Assembly (NCBI GenBank): GCA_964348275.1
Contig: CAYGBT010000002.1
Coordinates: 61,958 to 125,957, forward strand
Reading direction: 5' to 3'
Source of the DNA: CSP1-5 sp964348275
Lineage (GTDB): Bacteria; Methylomirabilota; Methylomirabilia; Methylomirabilales; CSP1-5
DNA: 64,000 bases
How positions within the stretch are numbered: position 1 is the first letter of the stretch; each line of letters starts with the position of its first letter. This document shows positions 1 to 7,548 of the stretch, piece by piece. The translations under genes and the position numbers were made by a program. The notes under the pieces were generated by a model. It searched no databases and was not told where the DNA came from. It was given only the letters and a program-made list of their open reading frames with translations.

Positions 1-812
1 TCGATGTTTGCCTGGTCTTCGCGGCCAACCCGGAGGACTATACCGCCCGGGGCAAGATCATCACCCCGTTACGGGATCGCATCGGCTCCGAGATTCAGAC
101 GCACTACCCGCATACGATTGAGGAAGGGATGGCGATTACCGCACAGGAGGCATGGCTCACTCGCAATGCGGATAACGTGGTCATCCCGAATTTCGTGTAC
201 GAGATCATCGAGCGGATCGCCTTTCTGGCGCGGAAGAGCAAGTACATCGACAAGCGGTCAGGAGTCAGCCAGCGTCTTTCCATCACCTGTATAGAGAATG
301 TCGTGTCGAACGCCGAGCGCCGTGCCGTCCTGCACCGCGAAAAGCGGGTCGTTCCGCGGCCCGCCGACATCTACGCTGCGCTTCCCGCCATCACGGGGAA
401 ATTAGAACTCGAGTACGAGGGAGAGCTGCGTGGAGCCGACATCATTGCCAGAGCCCTGATCCGGGAGGCCATCGGAGAGACCTTCGCGGGCCGCCTGAGC
501 TTGGCGGATTGCCTTTCCATAGTCGAGTGGTTCAACCAAGGAGGCGAGGTGCAGATCGGCGACACCACGGCGTCCGAGGCCGCCCTGCGAACTCTTCAAA
601 AGATCCCTCCGCTCTTGCTGGCTGCCAAGCAACTCAAGTTGGGAGAGCAACCAGCATCGCTCGTCTCGAGCTGCGAGTTCATCCTCGAGGGGCTTCACGC
701 CCTGCAGAAGATCAGCCGGAGCGAGGAGCGCGGTTACTTCGTCGAGCGGCGGACAACCGAGGCCCCTCCAGCAGAGCGCGAGGCGGGCCCGCGAGGCCGA
801 TACTACAACTAA
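1..812 (+). CDS. Magnesium-chelatase-like AAA+ ATPase (C-terminal part, cut by window edge)
   Basis: The reading frame is open from base 3, so the gene starts before the window. The first visible residues read FAANPEDYTARG, a sensor-1-type strand of the ChlI/MoxR AAA+ family, followed by PLRDRIGSEI with the arginine-finger region. The rest is the helical lid and C-terminal region. A VWA protein follows on the same strand about 110 bases downstream, the usual ChlI/ChlD-like or MoxR/VWA pairing in which the ATPase remodels a target through the VWA partner. There is no sign of bacteriochlorophyll genes here, so a general chaperone or metal-insertion role is more likely than Mg-chelatase. The substrate is unknown. 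Confidence 0.85.
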   Translation, partial: DVCLVFAANPEDYTARGKIITPLRDRIGSEIQTHYPHTIEEGMAITAQEAWLTRNADNVVIPNFVYEIIERIAFLARKSKYIDKRSGVSQRLSITCIENVVSNAERRAVLHREKRVVPRPADIYAALPAITGKLELEYEGELRGADIIARALIREAIGETFAGRLSLADCLSIVEWFNQGGEVQIGDTTASEAALRTLQKIPPLLLAAKQLKLGEQPASLVSSCEFILEGLHALQKISRSEERGYFVERRTTEAPPAEREAGPRGRYYN

Positions 813-814
813 GA

Positions 815-921
815 GCAGTTCAGGGTTGAGGGTTCAGAGTTCAGAGCAGAGATTCCAGAGCTTACAGACTGAAATCGTTGCTCACCCCTGAACCATGAAC
901 TATGAACCACGAACCAAGATT
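815..921. repeat. Heptamer repeat array between the AAA+ and VWA genes
   Basis: Consecutive 7-bp units GTTCAGG, GTTGAGG, GTTCAGA, GTTCAGA are followed about 50 bases later by complementary-type units CTGAACC, ATGAACT, ATGAACC, ACGAACC. The two halves could pair as a long imperfect hairpin. One unit supplies an in-frame ATG at 895 that is probably not the real start of the VWA gene. The same type of array recurs near 35.05, 35.25, 37.05, 42.0, 42.2, 50.39 and 50.9 kb. Confidence 0.8.
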
Positions 922-2172
922 ATGGGGACGATTCGATATTCCAAGTGGAGCGGGAGGCCGTGGGACGACCTGAGTGCGGAGGAACTCCTCGAGGAGCTGG
1001 CGGACTATCTCCTCCATAGCGGCTTTCATTACCCCTACAACGACCCAGACGGAGACCGTAGCCTCGAAGATCTCCAGGCCGCGATCCTCCAAGCCCTGGT
1101 CGAGCAAGGGAAGATCGATGCCGGCGACCTCGAGCGGTGGCTGGAGAGTCACGAGTATCGAGAACAGTCCGAGCTTTCCGAGCTTCTCCAGGGGCTCCTT
1201 CAGCGCCTGATTGAAGAAGGATACATCACGCTGAGCCGGCCGGGACGCGTCGATGATGACCTGGACATTAGAGGCTACGTCGGTGGTTTCGGTCCTGACG
1301 TGAGCCAGGCCCGATTCGAGATTACCGACAAGACCCTCGACTTCCTCGGCTATAAGACGTTGAAGGACTTGATGGGCGCGTTAGGAAAGAGCGACCTCGG
1401 CCGCCACGATACTCGGGAATTTTCCACCGGGATCGAGGCTGCGCTGCCCCCAAAACCGTATGAGTTTGGCGACACCTTCAATCTGGATGTGACCGGGACC
1501 CTGCTCAACGCCGTCGAACGGCAGGGACTTTCGGTTCCTATCGAGGTCGAACACCAAGACCTTGTGATCCGACAGTCGGAGTATCAGAGCTCCTGTGCCA
1601 CGGTCCTCCTCCTCGATTGCAGTCACAGCATGATCCTCTATGGGGAGGACCGGTTCACACCGGCGAAACGCGTCGCATTGGCGTTGTCCCACCTGATTCG
1701 GACCCGGTACGCCGGCGACAGCCTCCACGTGGTCCTCTTTCACGACTCCGCCGAGGAGATCCCGCTAAGCCGGCTGGCCCGGGTCACCGTCGGTCCCTAT
1801 CACACCAACACCAAGGCCGGCTTCAAGCTGGCCCAGCAGATCCTGGCCCGTGAGCGAAAGGATATGCGGCAGATCATCATGATCACCGACGGCAAGCCGT
1901 CGGCCGTCACCATGCCCGATGGACGGATATACAAGAACCCCATGGGGCTGGACCCTTGGATCATTCACGAGACATTTCGGGAAGTCGTGGGGTGTCGACG
2001 GGCTGGGATTCTCATCAATACCTTCATGCTGGCGCGCGACTACTACCTGGTCGCCTTCGTCCAGAAGGTCACCGAGATTGCCCGGGGCAAGGCCTACTTC
2101 ACCACTCCCTACACCCTCGGCCAGTACCTCTTCATGGACTACCTGTCCAAGAAGCTCCGCCATATTCACTGA
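922..2172 (+). CDS. VWA-domain protein, partner of the upstream AAA+ ATPase
   Basis: About 416 residues. The N-terminal half is charged and helical. The C-terminal half is a von Willebrand A domain with a MIDAS motif LLLDCSHSM (DxSxS), a later threonine region (NTKAG) and ITDGKPSA. This architecture is like ChlD/CoxE-type partners of MoxR ATPases. I prefer the ATG at 922 (MGTIRYSKWSG) over 895 because the earlier start lies in a heptamer repeat. Its last eleven residues (DYLSKKLRHIH) recur in a fragment at 6980-7016. Confidence 0.8.
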   Translation: MGTIRYSKWSGRPWDDLSAEELLEELADYLLHSGFHYPYNDPDGDRSLEDLQAAILQALVEQGKIDAGDLERWLESHEYREQSELSELLQGLLQRLIEEGYITLSRPGRVDDDLDIRGYVGGFGPDVSQARFEITDKTLDFLGYKTLKDLMGALGKSDLGRHDTREFSTGIEAALPPKPYEFGDTFNLDVTGTLLNAVERQGLSVPIEVEHQDLVIRQSEYQSSCATVLLLDCSHSMILYGEDRFTPAKRVALALSHLIRTRYAGDSLHVVLFHDSAEEIPLSRLARVTVGPYHTNTKAGFKLAQQILARERKDMRQIIMITDGKPSAVTMPDGRIYKNPMGLDPWIIHETFREVVGCRRAGILINTFMLARDYYLVAFVQKVTEIARGKAYFTTPYTLGQYLFMDYLSKKLRHIH

Positions 2173-2319
2173 ATCATTCCCTCTTGCAACATCCCACCGT
2201 GAGTCGAAGGTTACAGGATCTCCAGAGGGGGAGATGTGTGATTGCAAGACCCTACCCTGATCCCTGACCCCTTTCAACTGCTTAGCCTTCCCCTGCTTGC
2301 CTGTGGTCCTTCCCATCAA

Positions 2320-2676
2320 CTACTTGCGCACGCCTGAGGCTTCGAATTGGTCTAGGGCGTCAAGTGCGTCACACCCGTAAACCATCGCCGGCCCTCCGCC
2401 CATGTAGATGGCGACGCCGATGGCCTCCGCGATCTCCTGTCGGGTGGCACCGGCTCGGAGAGCGGCTCGCACATGGACAGCGATACAACCTTCACAGCGG
2501 GCGGTGATGCTAATCGCCAAGGTGATAAGCTCCTTGATCTTTGCGCTCAGGGCACCGTCGGCCAGGGCCTGCTTGTGCAGCTGCCCGAATCCGGCCATTG
2601 TACCTTCAAGCTCTTTTCCCAGCTTGCCCATCAGACCTCTGAGGCGGTCATACGTTTCGGGATACCTTTTCTCCAT
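2320..2676 (-). CDS. Carboxymuconolactone decarboxylase / AhpD-like protein
   Basis: 118 residues of the CMD/AhpD fold with the redox motif CEGCIAVH (CxxC followed by His), typical of alkylhydroperoxidase-like members rather than true lactone decarboxylases. The start at 2676 is chosen because AAGGAGGAAAGG lies just upstream; a start seven codons earlier would have no such site. It is the last gene of a three-gene minus-strand unit: ECF sigma factor, interrupted DUF2938-like membrane protein, then this gene. ECF factors paired with CMD proteins are a known arrangement, suggesting a redox or stress response. The substrate is unknown. Confidence 0.85.
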   Translation of the reverse strand: MEKRYPETYDRLRGLMGKLGKELEGTMAGFGQLHKQALADGALSAKIKELITLAISITARCEGCIAVHVRAALRAGATRQEIAEAIGVAIYMGGGPAMVYGCDALDALDQFEASGVRK

Positions 2677-2697
2677 GATCCTTTCCTCCTTCTCCAA

Positions 2698-3204
2698 TCA
2701 AAAGGCACCGAGCGGTGCAGCAATATTCAACACGATTCCCAGTGCAAGCCCATAGAGGAGATGCGAAATTGTTGGTAAGAGTAAGGGTCTGGTGCCCTTT
2801 GGGGCCCTGACTCCAAAGAGGCCCCAACCAAATGCGGGAAACAGAACGAACCATGGCAAAAGCGTTGTGGCCAGCCCCCATACAAGGCCCGAAAGCAGGT
2901 GGTTTGCTGGCAGGGACACATGAAGGACGAGAAAGAAGGCAGGATACGTCAGTGCCACGCTCCCGCCAGTCAGGTAATGAAAGATCCAGCCGGCGGCTAG
3001 TTCGTTTGTGGCAGGGTTCGACTTAATTATGTTCTTATGTACGAAATTCCCACTGACAAGACCCAGGGCCCACCGACCGAGGGCCCGATTTCCCCCTCAA
3101 CCTCCCACACTCGTAATTTTCAACCGCTCCGCAATGCTGTCGGCAATGTCCATCAATCCGGTACCCACGAGTCCGCCAACAATAGACCACAATAACAACC
3201 CCAT
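2698..3204 (-). pseudogene. DUF2938-like membrane protein interrupted by one in-frame TGA
   Basis: Reading from ATG 3204 gives MGLLLWSIVGGLVGTGLMD and onward, then a TGA at 3099-3097, then the same frame continues without another stop to 2698 (ALGRWALGLVSGNFVHKN, AGWIFHYLTGG, then several membrane segments). Both halves look like one DUF2938-type membrane protein of about 168 residues, so the frame is conserved apart from the single stop. A nonsense mutation or sequencing error is the simplest reading. Selenocysteine cannot be excluded because another gene here probably uses it, but no redox motif surrounds this stop. A GTG at 2958 could begin a shortened C-terminal product. Confidence 0.65.
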
Positions 3205-3261
3205 GGTGTATCCCCCCTTTCTACCCTTATAGACGAGATGCAGGCGGGAAAGGATACACCC

Positions 3262-3885
3262 TCAATCTTCCCCTTCGACCTCTCCAAACGCGCTCTTCAG
3301 GTCACACGCCAGTTCGTTTTGCTCATCACGGTAAAAAGTACAATGGGCTTCTAGCTCTTTCCTCAGTTGTGCTCTGGCGCGATGCAACCGGATCTTGACC
3401 GTGTCAAGGCTCACCCCGAGGATTTCAGCAATTTCATTGTTTTTCAACCCTTCCAAGTCACTGAGCACGAGCACGGTTCGGTAGTCCGCCGGAAGGTTTT
3501 CAACAAAACCTCGAATACATTCGTTCATTTCCTTTCGAATCAGCGACGCTTCAGCCGAAGGTGTCTTTTCGCCTGTTTTTAAAGTTTTCTCCTCACTCGC
3601 TATTTCCCCCTCTCCAATTGACACGATAGGCAAGCCTTTCTGCACCGTTCGTTGGAAAGACGGACTACGCAACCTATCCAGTGCGGCATTGGTGGCGATT
3701 CGATAGATCCATGCGGACAATCGAGACTTACTCCTCAGGGTCTTCAACGCTTGACTGGCCCTGACGAACACTTCTTGCGTCAGGTCTTCCGCCTCATGCT
3801 CACCAACTACGCGTGTCAGATAGCGGAGTATCCTTGGCCAAAAGAGCTCGTGAAGCTTCTGGAACTCCACTTCCCCAACGGCCAT
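3262..3885 (-). CDS. ECF-type RNA polymerase sigma factor
   Basis: About 207 residues. Sigma region 2 is visible (LFWPRILRYLTRVVGEHEAEDLTQEVFVRA and the SAWIYRIATNAALDRLR helix) as is region 4 (LPADYRTVLVLSDLEGLKNNEIAEILGVSLDTVKIRLHRAR). A short Cys-containing tail (HCTFYRDEQNELACD) follows and could bind metal or sense redox state. The ATG at 3885 has GGGAGAGG upstream; the ten-codon longer form would need a TTG start. It leads an operon with the interrupted DUF2938-like gene and the AhpD-like gene. No anti-sigma gene is adjacent. A leader-type terminator hairpin sits upstream at 3953-3994. Confidence 0.9.
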   Translation of the reverse strand: MAVGEVEFQKLHELFWPRILRYLTRVVGEHEAEDLTQEVFVRASQALKTLRSKSRLSAWIYRIATNAALDRLRSPSFQRTVQKGLPIVSIGEGEIASEEKTLKTGEKTPSAEASLIRKEMNECIRGFVENLPADYRTVLVLSDLEGLKNNEIAEILGVSLDTVKIRLHRARAQLRKELEAHCTFYRDEQNELACDLKSAFGEVEGED

Positions 3886-3952
3886 CTGAGTCCTCTCCCT
3901 TTGCGTGAAGGACAATCTTACTTAACTGCCTGTTCTGGAACTCAGGGTTCGC

Positions 3953-3994
3953 AAAACAAAACGCCCACCCGGGACATGCTGGACGCGAGAAGGC
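3953..3994 (-). terminator. Terminator hairpin of the leader-element type, upstream of the ECF sigma gene
   Basis: On the minus strand an ACGCCTTCTCGCG arm faces CCCGGGTGGGCGT across a short loop and is followed by TTTTGTTTT. The same hairpin ends other leader elements in this window. No promoter or four-codon frame is recognisable in this copy. It could terminate the 4072-4746 transcript or attenuate the sigma operon. Confidence 0.6.
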
Positions 3995-4071
3995 GTCAAC
4001 CACTCGTCATTTATGGTCTGCAGGGGAGGGCAGCCCTTGGTTAATTGCAGTTGCGTATAGCGGAAAGCCTC

Positions 4072-4746
4072 TTACTTTGGGAAATGAGCCCGGCTTGATA
4101 TTTTGTAACAAGGAGACTTTCCTTCTTCACGAACTTCGTCAACCCACCCTAACCTGACCAAATTATGCAATCGGACTATTGCGGCCCCATGGGTAACCCG
4201 TGCTCGCTCTGCAATTTCTGAATCTGCCAAGGGCTGACCAGCTTCGCAGAGAACGTTTAAAATCGAAGAGACACCAGCACTTCCCGTGGCTAAAGGAGCG
4301 CGTTCAGCAGACTCAGCTAGTTCCTCTGCGCTTTCTCGTGTTTTCTCAATCCTTCGACGGAGGATGTTTATTTCCCTATTGACGGTCTCACTTAGTTGTT
4401 TTCTCTGTTCATCCCCCGCAACGCCTATCTGGGACAACGCAGAGTCCAGGATCTTTCGCGCCGTTGTTTCCAGTTGCTGGCTAACCGCGTCGAAATTCTG
4501 ATCCAGCTTGGTACGGCCAATCGCGGCCTCAAGAGTTTTGTCGAACATTCCACCAACCTGAGTGTGAATGGAGGCTGCCTTTTCTTCGATTCTCGCAAGT
4601 GCATCGCGAGCAAGACTCTGAATCTGCACTCCGTCGCGATAGAACTTCAGCGATGCAAAGAACCCCATGACCGTTATCGTCAGAGCAACAATCGAAATGA
4701 CGATCGCAAGTATTTGAATGAAGGTGATAGGGATCATGGCTTCCAT
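4072..4746 (-). CDS. Membrane-anchored coiled-coil protein with C-terminal winged helix
   Basis: 224 residues, family not recognised. Residues about 8-32 form one transmembrane helix (ILAIVISIVALTITVMGFF). About 45-155 are polar and helical, probably coiled coil. About 160-215 read like a winged-helix domain (SSILNVLCEAGQPLADSEIAERARVTHGAAIVRLHNLVRLGWVDEV). It could be a membrane-tethered regulator. A complete leader element lies directly upstream on the same strand. A second ATG (codon 4) is an equally possible start. Confidence 0.6.
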   Translation of the reverse strand: MEAMIPITFIQILAIVISIVALTITVMGFFASLKFYRDGVQIQSLARDALARIEEKAASIHTQVGGMFDKTLEAAIGRTKLDQNFDAVSQQLETTARKILDSALSQIGVAGDEQRKQLSETVNREINILRRRIEKTRESAEELAESAERAPLATGSAGVSSILNVLCEAGQPLADSEIAERARVTHGAAIVRLHNLVRLGWVDEVREEGKSPCYKISSRAHFPK

Positions 4747-4809
4747 CCTCTCTAGTCCCCGTTAGAGGCTGCTTGCCAATGGATCATGTTGGCTCGCCTT
4801 TCCTTGGTC

Positions 4810-4976
4810 AAAAACCAAAAAACCCTCCCGGGCCATGCTGCGCCCGAGAAGGCGTGTGAATGTGTGCTGCGCCGTCGATTGTGCCGGAGGTGGGCTAGGA
4901 ACTGTGCTCACCCCGGTTCCATCCGTGTATCCCCTCGAGAGGGGCAAAGTATGCCTCACCGGGCAAGGCGTGTCAA
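4810..4976 (-). ncRNA. Leader element copy A: promoter, MEPG mini-ORF and terminator
   Basis: Minus-strand order: -35 TTGACA (4976-4971), 17-bp spacer, -10 CATACT (4953-4948), SD GAGGGG, the frame ATG GAA CCG GGG TGA (4922-4908), a conserved stretch CCACCTCCGGCACAATCGAC, and an 11-bp terminator stem (GCCCGGGAGGG arm) with TTTTTT at 4822-4817. CCACCTCC resembles the anti-Shine-Dalgarno end of 16S rRNA and could pair with the SD. The gene at 4746 follows. No known riboswitch class was recognised. Confidence 0.7.
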
Positions 4977-5059
4977 GGGGCGATGCTGACGGGACTCAGG
5001 CTGCCAGTTTAAAGCTGACTGAGATCATTGGCCGGTTTTTGTTCGAGATTAAACGGGCA
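4889..5059. repeat. 171-bp perfect direct repeat, copy 1
   Basis: Identical base for base to 6403-6573 (offset 1514). It spans the promoter and mini-ORF part of the leader element plus, on the minus strand, the last codons of the zinc-ribbon gene that is longer in the second copy. Perfect identity indicates recent duplication or gene conversion. Confidence 0.95.
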
Positions 5060-5100
5060 TCCCCCTAGCCACGCAAGCGGCAGGGGGCCTTGAAGGGAAC

Positions 5101-5271
5101 ATAAAAAGCAAGTGCCCCAAGTGACCCATCGGTTTCCCGGTTCCCGTCAAACCTCCCCCCCGCCTGCCCCAGATCCAGTTCTGCTCACCTTTCGGGTTGC
5201 AGCCCCTTCCCAGTTCAGGCGAAGTTTACAACCGGCCAGTTCCGATACTTCCTTTGAACCACTTGGGGCAG
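5101..5271 (-). ncRNA. Structured RNA candidate with nested helices (6S-like rod?)
   Basis: Five nested complementary pairs close around one centre: 5113-5123 with 5260-5270 (11 bp, TGCCCCAAGTG type), 5128-5132 with 5242-5246, 5137-5142 with 5230-5235, 5161-5166 with 5216-5221, and an apical hairpin 5181-5202. On the minus strand the outer stem is followed by TTTTT (5107-5103), and TTGACA (5306-5301) lies about 35 bases before the 5' end, though the -10 is poor. Length and rod shape resemble 6S RNA, but I cannot confirm conserved 6S sequence. The strand is inferred from the promoter and T-run. Confidence 0.5.
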
Positions 5272-5392
5272 GCTAGAAAACGTCCCAGCCGCCCTCTCGT
5301 TGTCAAGGGTATTTTTTGCTGAGGGAGGTCATAGGCCAAAACGATATAGCGGACGTGGAAGGGTCCGTCTGAGGATAGCCTTGGGCCTTCCC

Positions 5393-5749
5393 TCAGTTCT
5401 CCCCTCTCAGGGAGTTGACGTATTCAGAGATCAGCCGCCGGGAGTCTTCCGAATGGGCCTGAAACTCCACTCCCGTCCGTCGGATGACGTGTCGCTCCCC
5501 ATCGGTCTGGACCTCCGAACGGTATAACGCCGATCGAATCGCCCGGCACGTCAGGTACACCTTTTGCCTGGGGACGAGCAGGGTGAGGAAAAAAACGGTC
5601 CCGGGTCGGAGGGGGTGCGAGTGTTCGATCAGGGCCCCGCCCAGGCTAATATTGATGAGGGAGACCTCGTCGATGCCAGCAATCCGCCCCGCGGTCCACT
5701 CTCGTACCGCCCAGCGAACATGACGCCGCCTGTCCTGCGTCACTTCCAC
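5393..5749 (-). CDS. PilZ-domain protein
   Basis: 118 residues, essentially one PilZ domain, the c-di-GMP receptor fold. The N-terminal arginine motif is DRRRHVRW and the second motif is NISLGG. No output domain is attached, so it would act through a partner. GTG start with GGAGG about seven bases upstream. It lies after a bactofilin on the same strand; between them is a partial leader element with an intact MDPG frame (5844-5830). Closely related in style to the PilZ protein at 52189-52551. Confidence 0.85.
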   Translation of the reverse strand: MEVTQDRRRHVRWAVREWTAGRIAGIDEVSLINISLGGALIEHSHPLRPGTVFFLTLLVPRQKVYLTCRAIRSALYRSEVQTDGERHVIRRTGVEFQAHSEDSRRLISEYVNSLRGEN

Positions 5750-5829
5750 TGACTCGCCTCCATTGTCTCGGCGATCTTATGCTTGCTGCGCCGTTGATTG
5801 CGCCGGAGGTGGGCTATGAACTGATCTGC

Positions 5830-5844
5830 CTACCCCGGGTCCAT
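5830..5844 (-). other. Four-codon frame MDPG-stop (leader element copy C, partial)
   Basis: ATG GAC CCG GGG TAG lies between bactofilin and PilZ genes, followed by CCCACCTCCGGCGCAATC as in other copies. The stop is TAG where most copies have TGA, yet the frame is kept. The usual promoter and terminator are missing here, and the SD is weak. Confidence 0.5.
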
Positions 5845-5859
5845 TGTCCGTTCCACTAC

Positions 5860-6252
5860 CTACTGACCAGATCGGCGATCGCGTGCTTCCTCTTGTTTGA
5901 GTAGCTGCTCCATTTCGGCGAACACCTCGACTGGACTGGGCGGAGGCCCTACGCTGAGCCTGCCAGTCACCACGGCCCCCTGCGCTATGACGAGGGACTT
6001 GCTCTGGGCATCGCCCACGAGTTGGGCAGTCGGCAATACCTCCACTTTGCCTGAGGCCTTCAGATTTCCCCGAACCACTCCCCCCACAATAATCTCCGTG
6101 GCGGAGATGTCCGCCTGGATGCTTGCCCCTTTCGGGATGGTTACGGTCCCGGTCACTGCAATCTTCCCCTCGATGTGCCCTTGCACCTGGACATCTCCCT
6201 CGCCCGTGAGTTCGCCCCGAAAGACCAATCCTTTCCCGAGGATGTGGGTCAT
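5860..6252 (-). CDS. Bactofilin (cytoskeletal polymer), copy 1
   Basis: 130 residues of the DUF583/bactofilin family: a right-handed beta-helix core with repeating hydrophobic-glycine pattern (GLVFRGELTGEGDVQVQGHIEGKIAV and similar rungs), then a Pro-rich C-terminal tail and short helix. Such proteins self-assemble without nucleotide into filaments that position envelope enzymes. ATG with AGGAGG upstream. About 90 percent identical to the bactofilin at 53784, including flanking leader elements, so the two loci are a recent duplication. A leader element with a degraded terminator lies upstream, consistent with read-through into this gene. Confidence 0.9.
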   Translation of the reverse strand: MTHILGKGLVFRGELTGEGDVQVQGHIEGKIAVTGTVTIPKGASIQADISATEIIVGGVVRGNLKASGKVEVLPTAQLVGDAQSKSLVIAQGAVVTGRLSVGPPPSPVEVFAEMEQLLKQEEARDRRSGQ

Positions 6253-6314
6253 CGCCTTTGCCTCCTATTCCTGAGTCACCATCTCTCGCGATCCTCAGGC
6301 ACAACAGAATTCCT

Positions 6315-6490
6315 GCACCCTTGTCAAAAGCAAATCGATCTCCGCGTCGCAGTAAGCTTGAGAAAGCGTCTCGGTTTCTCGTGCGCCCTCGATTCCGCTG
6401 AAGGTGGGCTAGGAACTGTGCTCACCCCGGTTCCATCCGTGTATCCCCTCGAGAGGGGCAAAGTATGCCTCACCGGGCAAGGCGTGTCAA
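6315..6490 (-). ncRNA. Leader element copy B upstream of bactofilin 1
   Basis: Minus strand: -35 TTGACA (6490-6485), N17, -10 CATACT (6467-6462), SD GAGGGG, ATG GAA CCG GGG TGA (6436-6422). Its first part is identical to copy A. The terminator region has lost pairing (CTTTCTCAAGC against GCGGAGATC) although GCTTTTG remains, so transcripts probably run into the bactofilin gene at 6252. Confidence 0.65.
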
Positions 6491-6573
6491 GGGGCGATGC
6501 TGACGGGACTCAGGCTGCCAGTTTAAAGCTGACTGAGATCATTGGCCGGTTTTTGTTCGAGATTAAACGGGCA
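6403..6573. repeat. 171-bp perfect direct repeat, copy 2
   Basis: Partner of 4889-5059. This copy includes the end of the zinc-ribbon reading frame (stop at 6525-6523) and leader element B's promoter. Bases immediately outside differ, marking clean edges. Confidence 0.95.
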
Positions 6574-6729
6574 CCCGTGCGGGTCATAGTACCAATCCAT
6601 GCACAGCGGGCAGACCAGTCCCTTTGGGAGTTCGGGCGAGTCCTCTACCGGCTACACATCGTATTCGCACGTGGGACATAGCAACACGGTATAGCAACCA
6701 TGCGGACAAGAATGCTGCTTAGCGACCAT
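6523..6729 (-). pseudogene. Small zinc-ribbon protein interrupted by TAG
   Basis: ATG at 6729 has AAGGAGAAAG upstream. The frame gives 25 residues with CPHGC and CPTC, then TAG (6654-6652), then 42 more residues with CPLC and a final stop TAA at 6525-6523. Four Cys pairs would make a zinc ribbon if read through. TAG is used as a normal stop elsewhere in the window, so decay is more likely than recoding. Its last codons are also copied at 5.0 kb inside the 171-bp repeat. Confidence 0.5.
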
Positions 6730-6979
6730 AACACTTTCTCCTTTATCTGCTCCCGAAGGAGACTTACGCCTGTTCGCCGTATTCCGCTAATTATACCTCG
6801 GCTGATGGGACCCTGTGGCGGGTTGCCGGGGGGGATAATCTGGTGCTAGTAGCGGTGCTAGTTCGGTGTCAGTTTTTGGCGTACTCAGTCGTTTTAGATC
6901 GCACTCCCCCGTAATTGGAATCCCCGCGTCAATAAGCTCATTGCTCGTTCTAAGGGGGGCTTGCCCTACCGTAAGCAAC

Positions 6980-7016
6980 TGGACTACCTGTCCAAAAAGC
7001 TCCGCCATATCCACTA
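6980..7016 (+). pseudogene. Fragment of the VWA gene 3' end
   Basis: The bases encode LDYLSKKLRHIH followed by TAA, matching the last residues of the VWA protein that ends at 2172 (MDYLSKKLRHIH). Upstream similarity fades quickly. A small duplicated remnant, not a gene. Confidence 0.6.
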
Positions 7017-7085
7017 AGAGTTTCCGCGAGTTACAGCCCTTCAAGAGGCTCCGCATCCTCTGATTGTCACCAAGTTGCAACCATC

Positions 7086-7125
7086 AAAAGCGAGGCCGCC
7101 CAGTGAATAGGTACTGGGCGGCCTC
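7086..7125 (-). terminator. Strong intrinsic terminator
   Basis: GAGGCCGCCCAGT (7092-7104) pairs perfectly over 13 bp with ACTGGGCGGCCTC (7113-7125). On the minus strand it is followed by GCTTTTG. It would end minus-strand transcripts coming from leader copy D. Confidence 0.8.
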
Positions 7126-7199
7126 TCGTTAATGATGTGGGGGGGCCGCTGCCTTACGCCACCGACCTTGCGCAAGTGCGCTGCGCCTACTTCCGGCGA

Positions 7200-7320
7200 T
7201 TCCGCCTGGGAGGGCGTCTGAATTTGTGGTGCGCCACCGATTGTGCCGCAGGTGGGCCGAGGGCCATGTTCACCCCGGTTTCATACTGTCCCTCAAAGAG
7301 TGTAAGAAATACTTTTACGT
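7200..7320 (-). ncRNA. Leader element copy D (MKPG frame)
   Basis: ATG AAA CCG GGG TGA (7284-7270) has GAGG six bases upstream. The downstream stretch CCCACCTGCGGCACAATCG matches other copies. A weak promoter (TTGACG) lies upstream but without the usual 17-bp spacing to a good -10. There is no gene directly after it on this strand before the terminator at 7125-7086, so it may be an orphan. The neighbouring 7320-7545 holds no convincing gene. Confidence 0.5.
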
Positions 7321-7548
7321 CAAGAAAACTGTCCACACCATGTGCCAGTCAAATCCGTAACACCGGCATCAATCATGTGAGTCTTTTAGTTCACTAGCAA
7401 TGTTACTAGTCACTAGGGCACCTAAAATCACCGCGACGCCAAGCGCAGATGTCCAAAACTGTGAATAGGATCGACAGCCTTGCGGACAAAGTTTCCACAA
7501 GTTGCTGAATTAGGTTGGGTGGTCTACTTTACTTGACCGTCGGAATGC

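Noticed and set aside
895..921. Earlier ATG for the VWA gene
   Set aside because: It lies in a heptamer unit without a ribosome site; 922 begins the family-like sequence.
4810..4976. c-di-GMP (GEMM) riboswitch, expected from the PilZ context
   Set aside because: The conserved GEMM stretches (GCAAAGCC and the receptor motif) are not visible in any copy.
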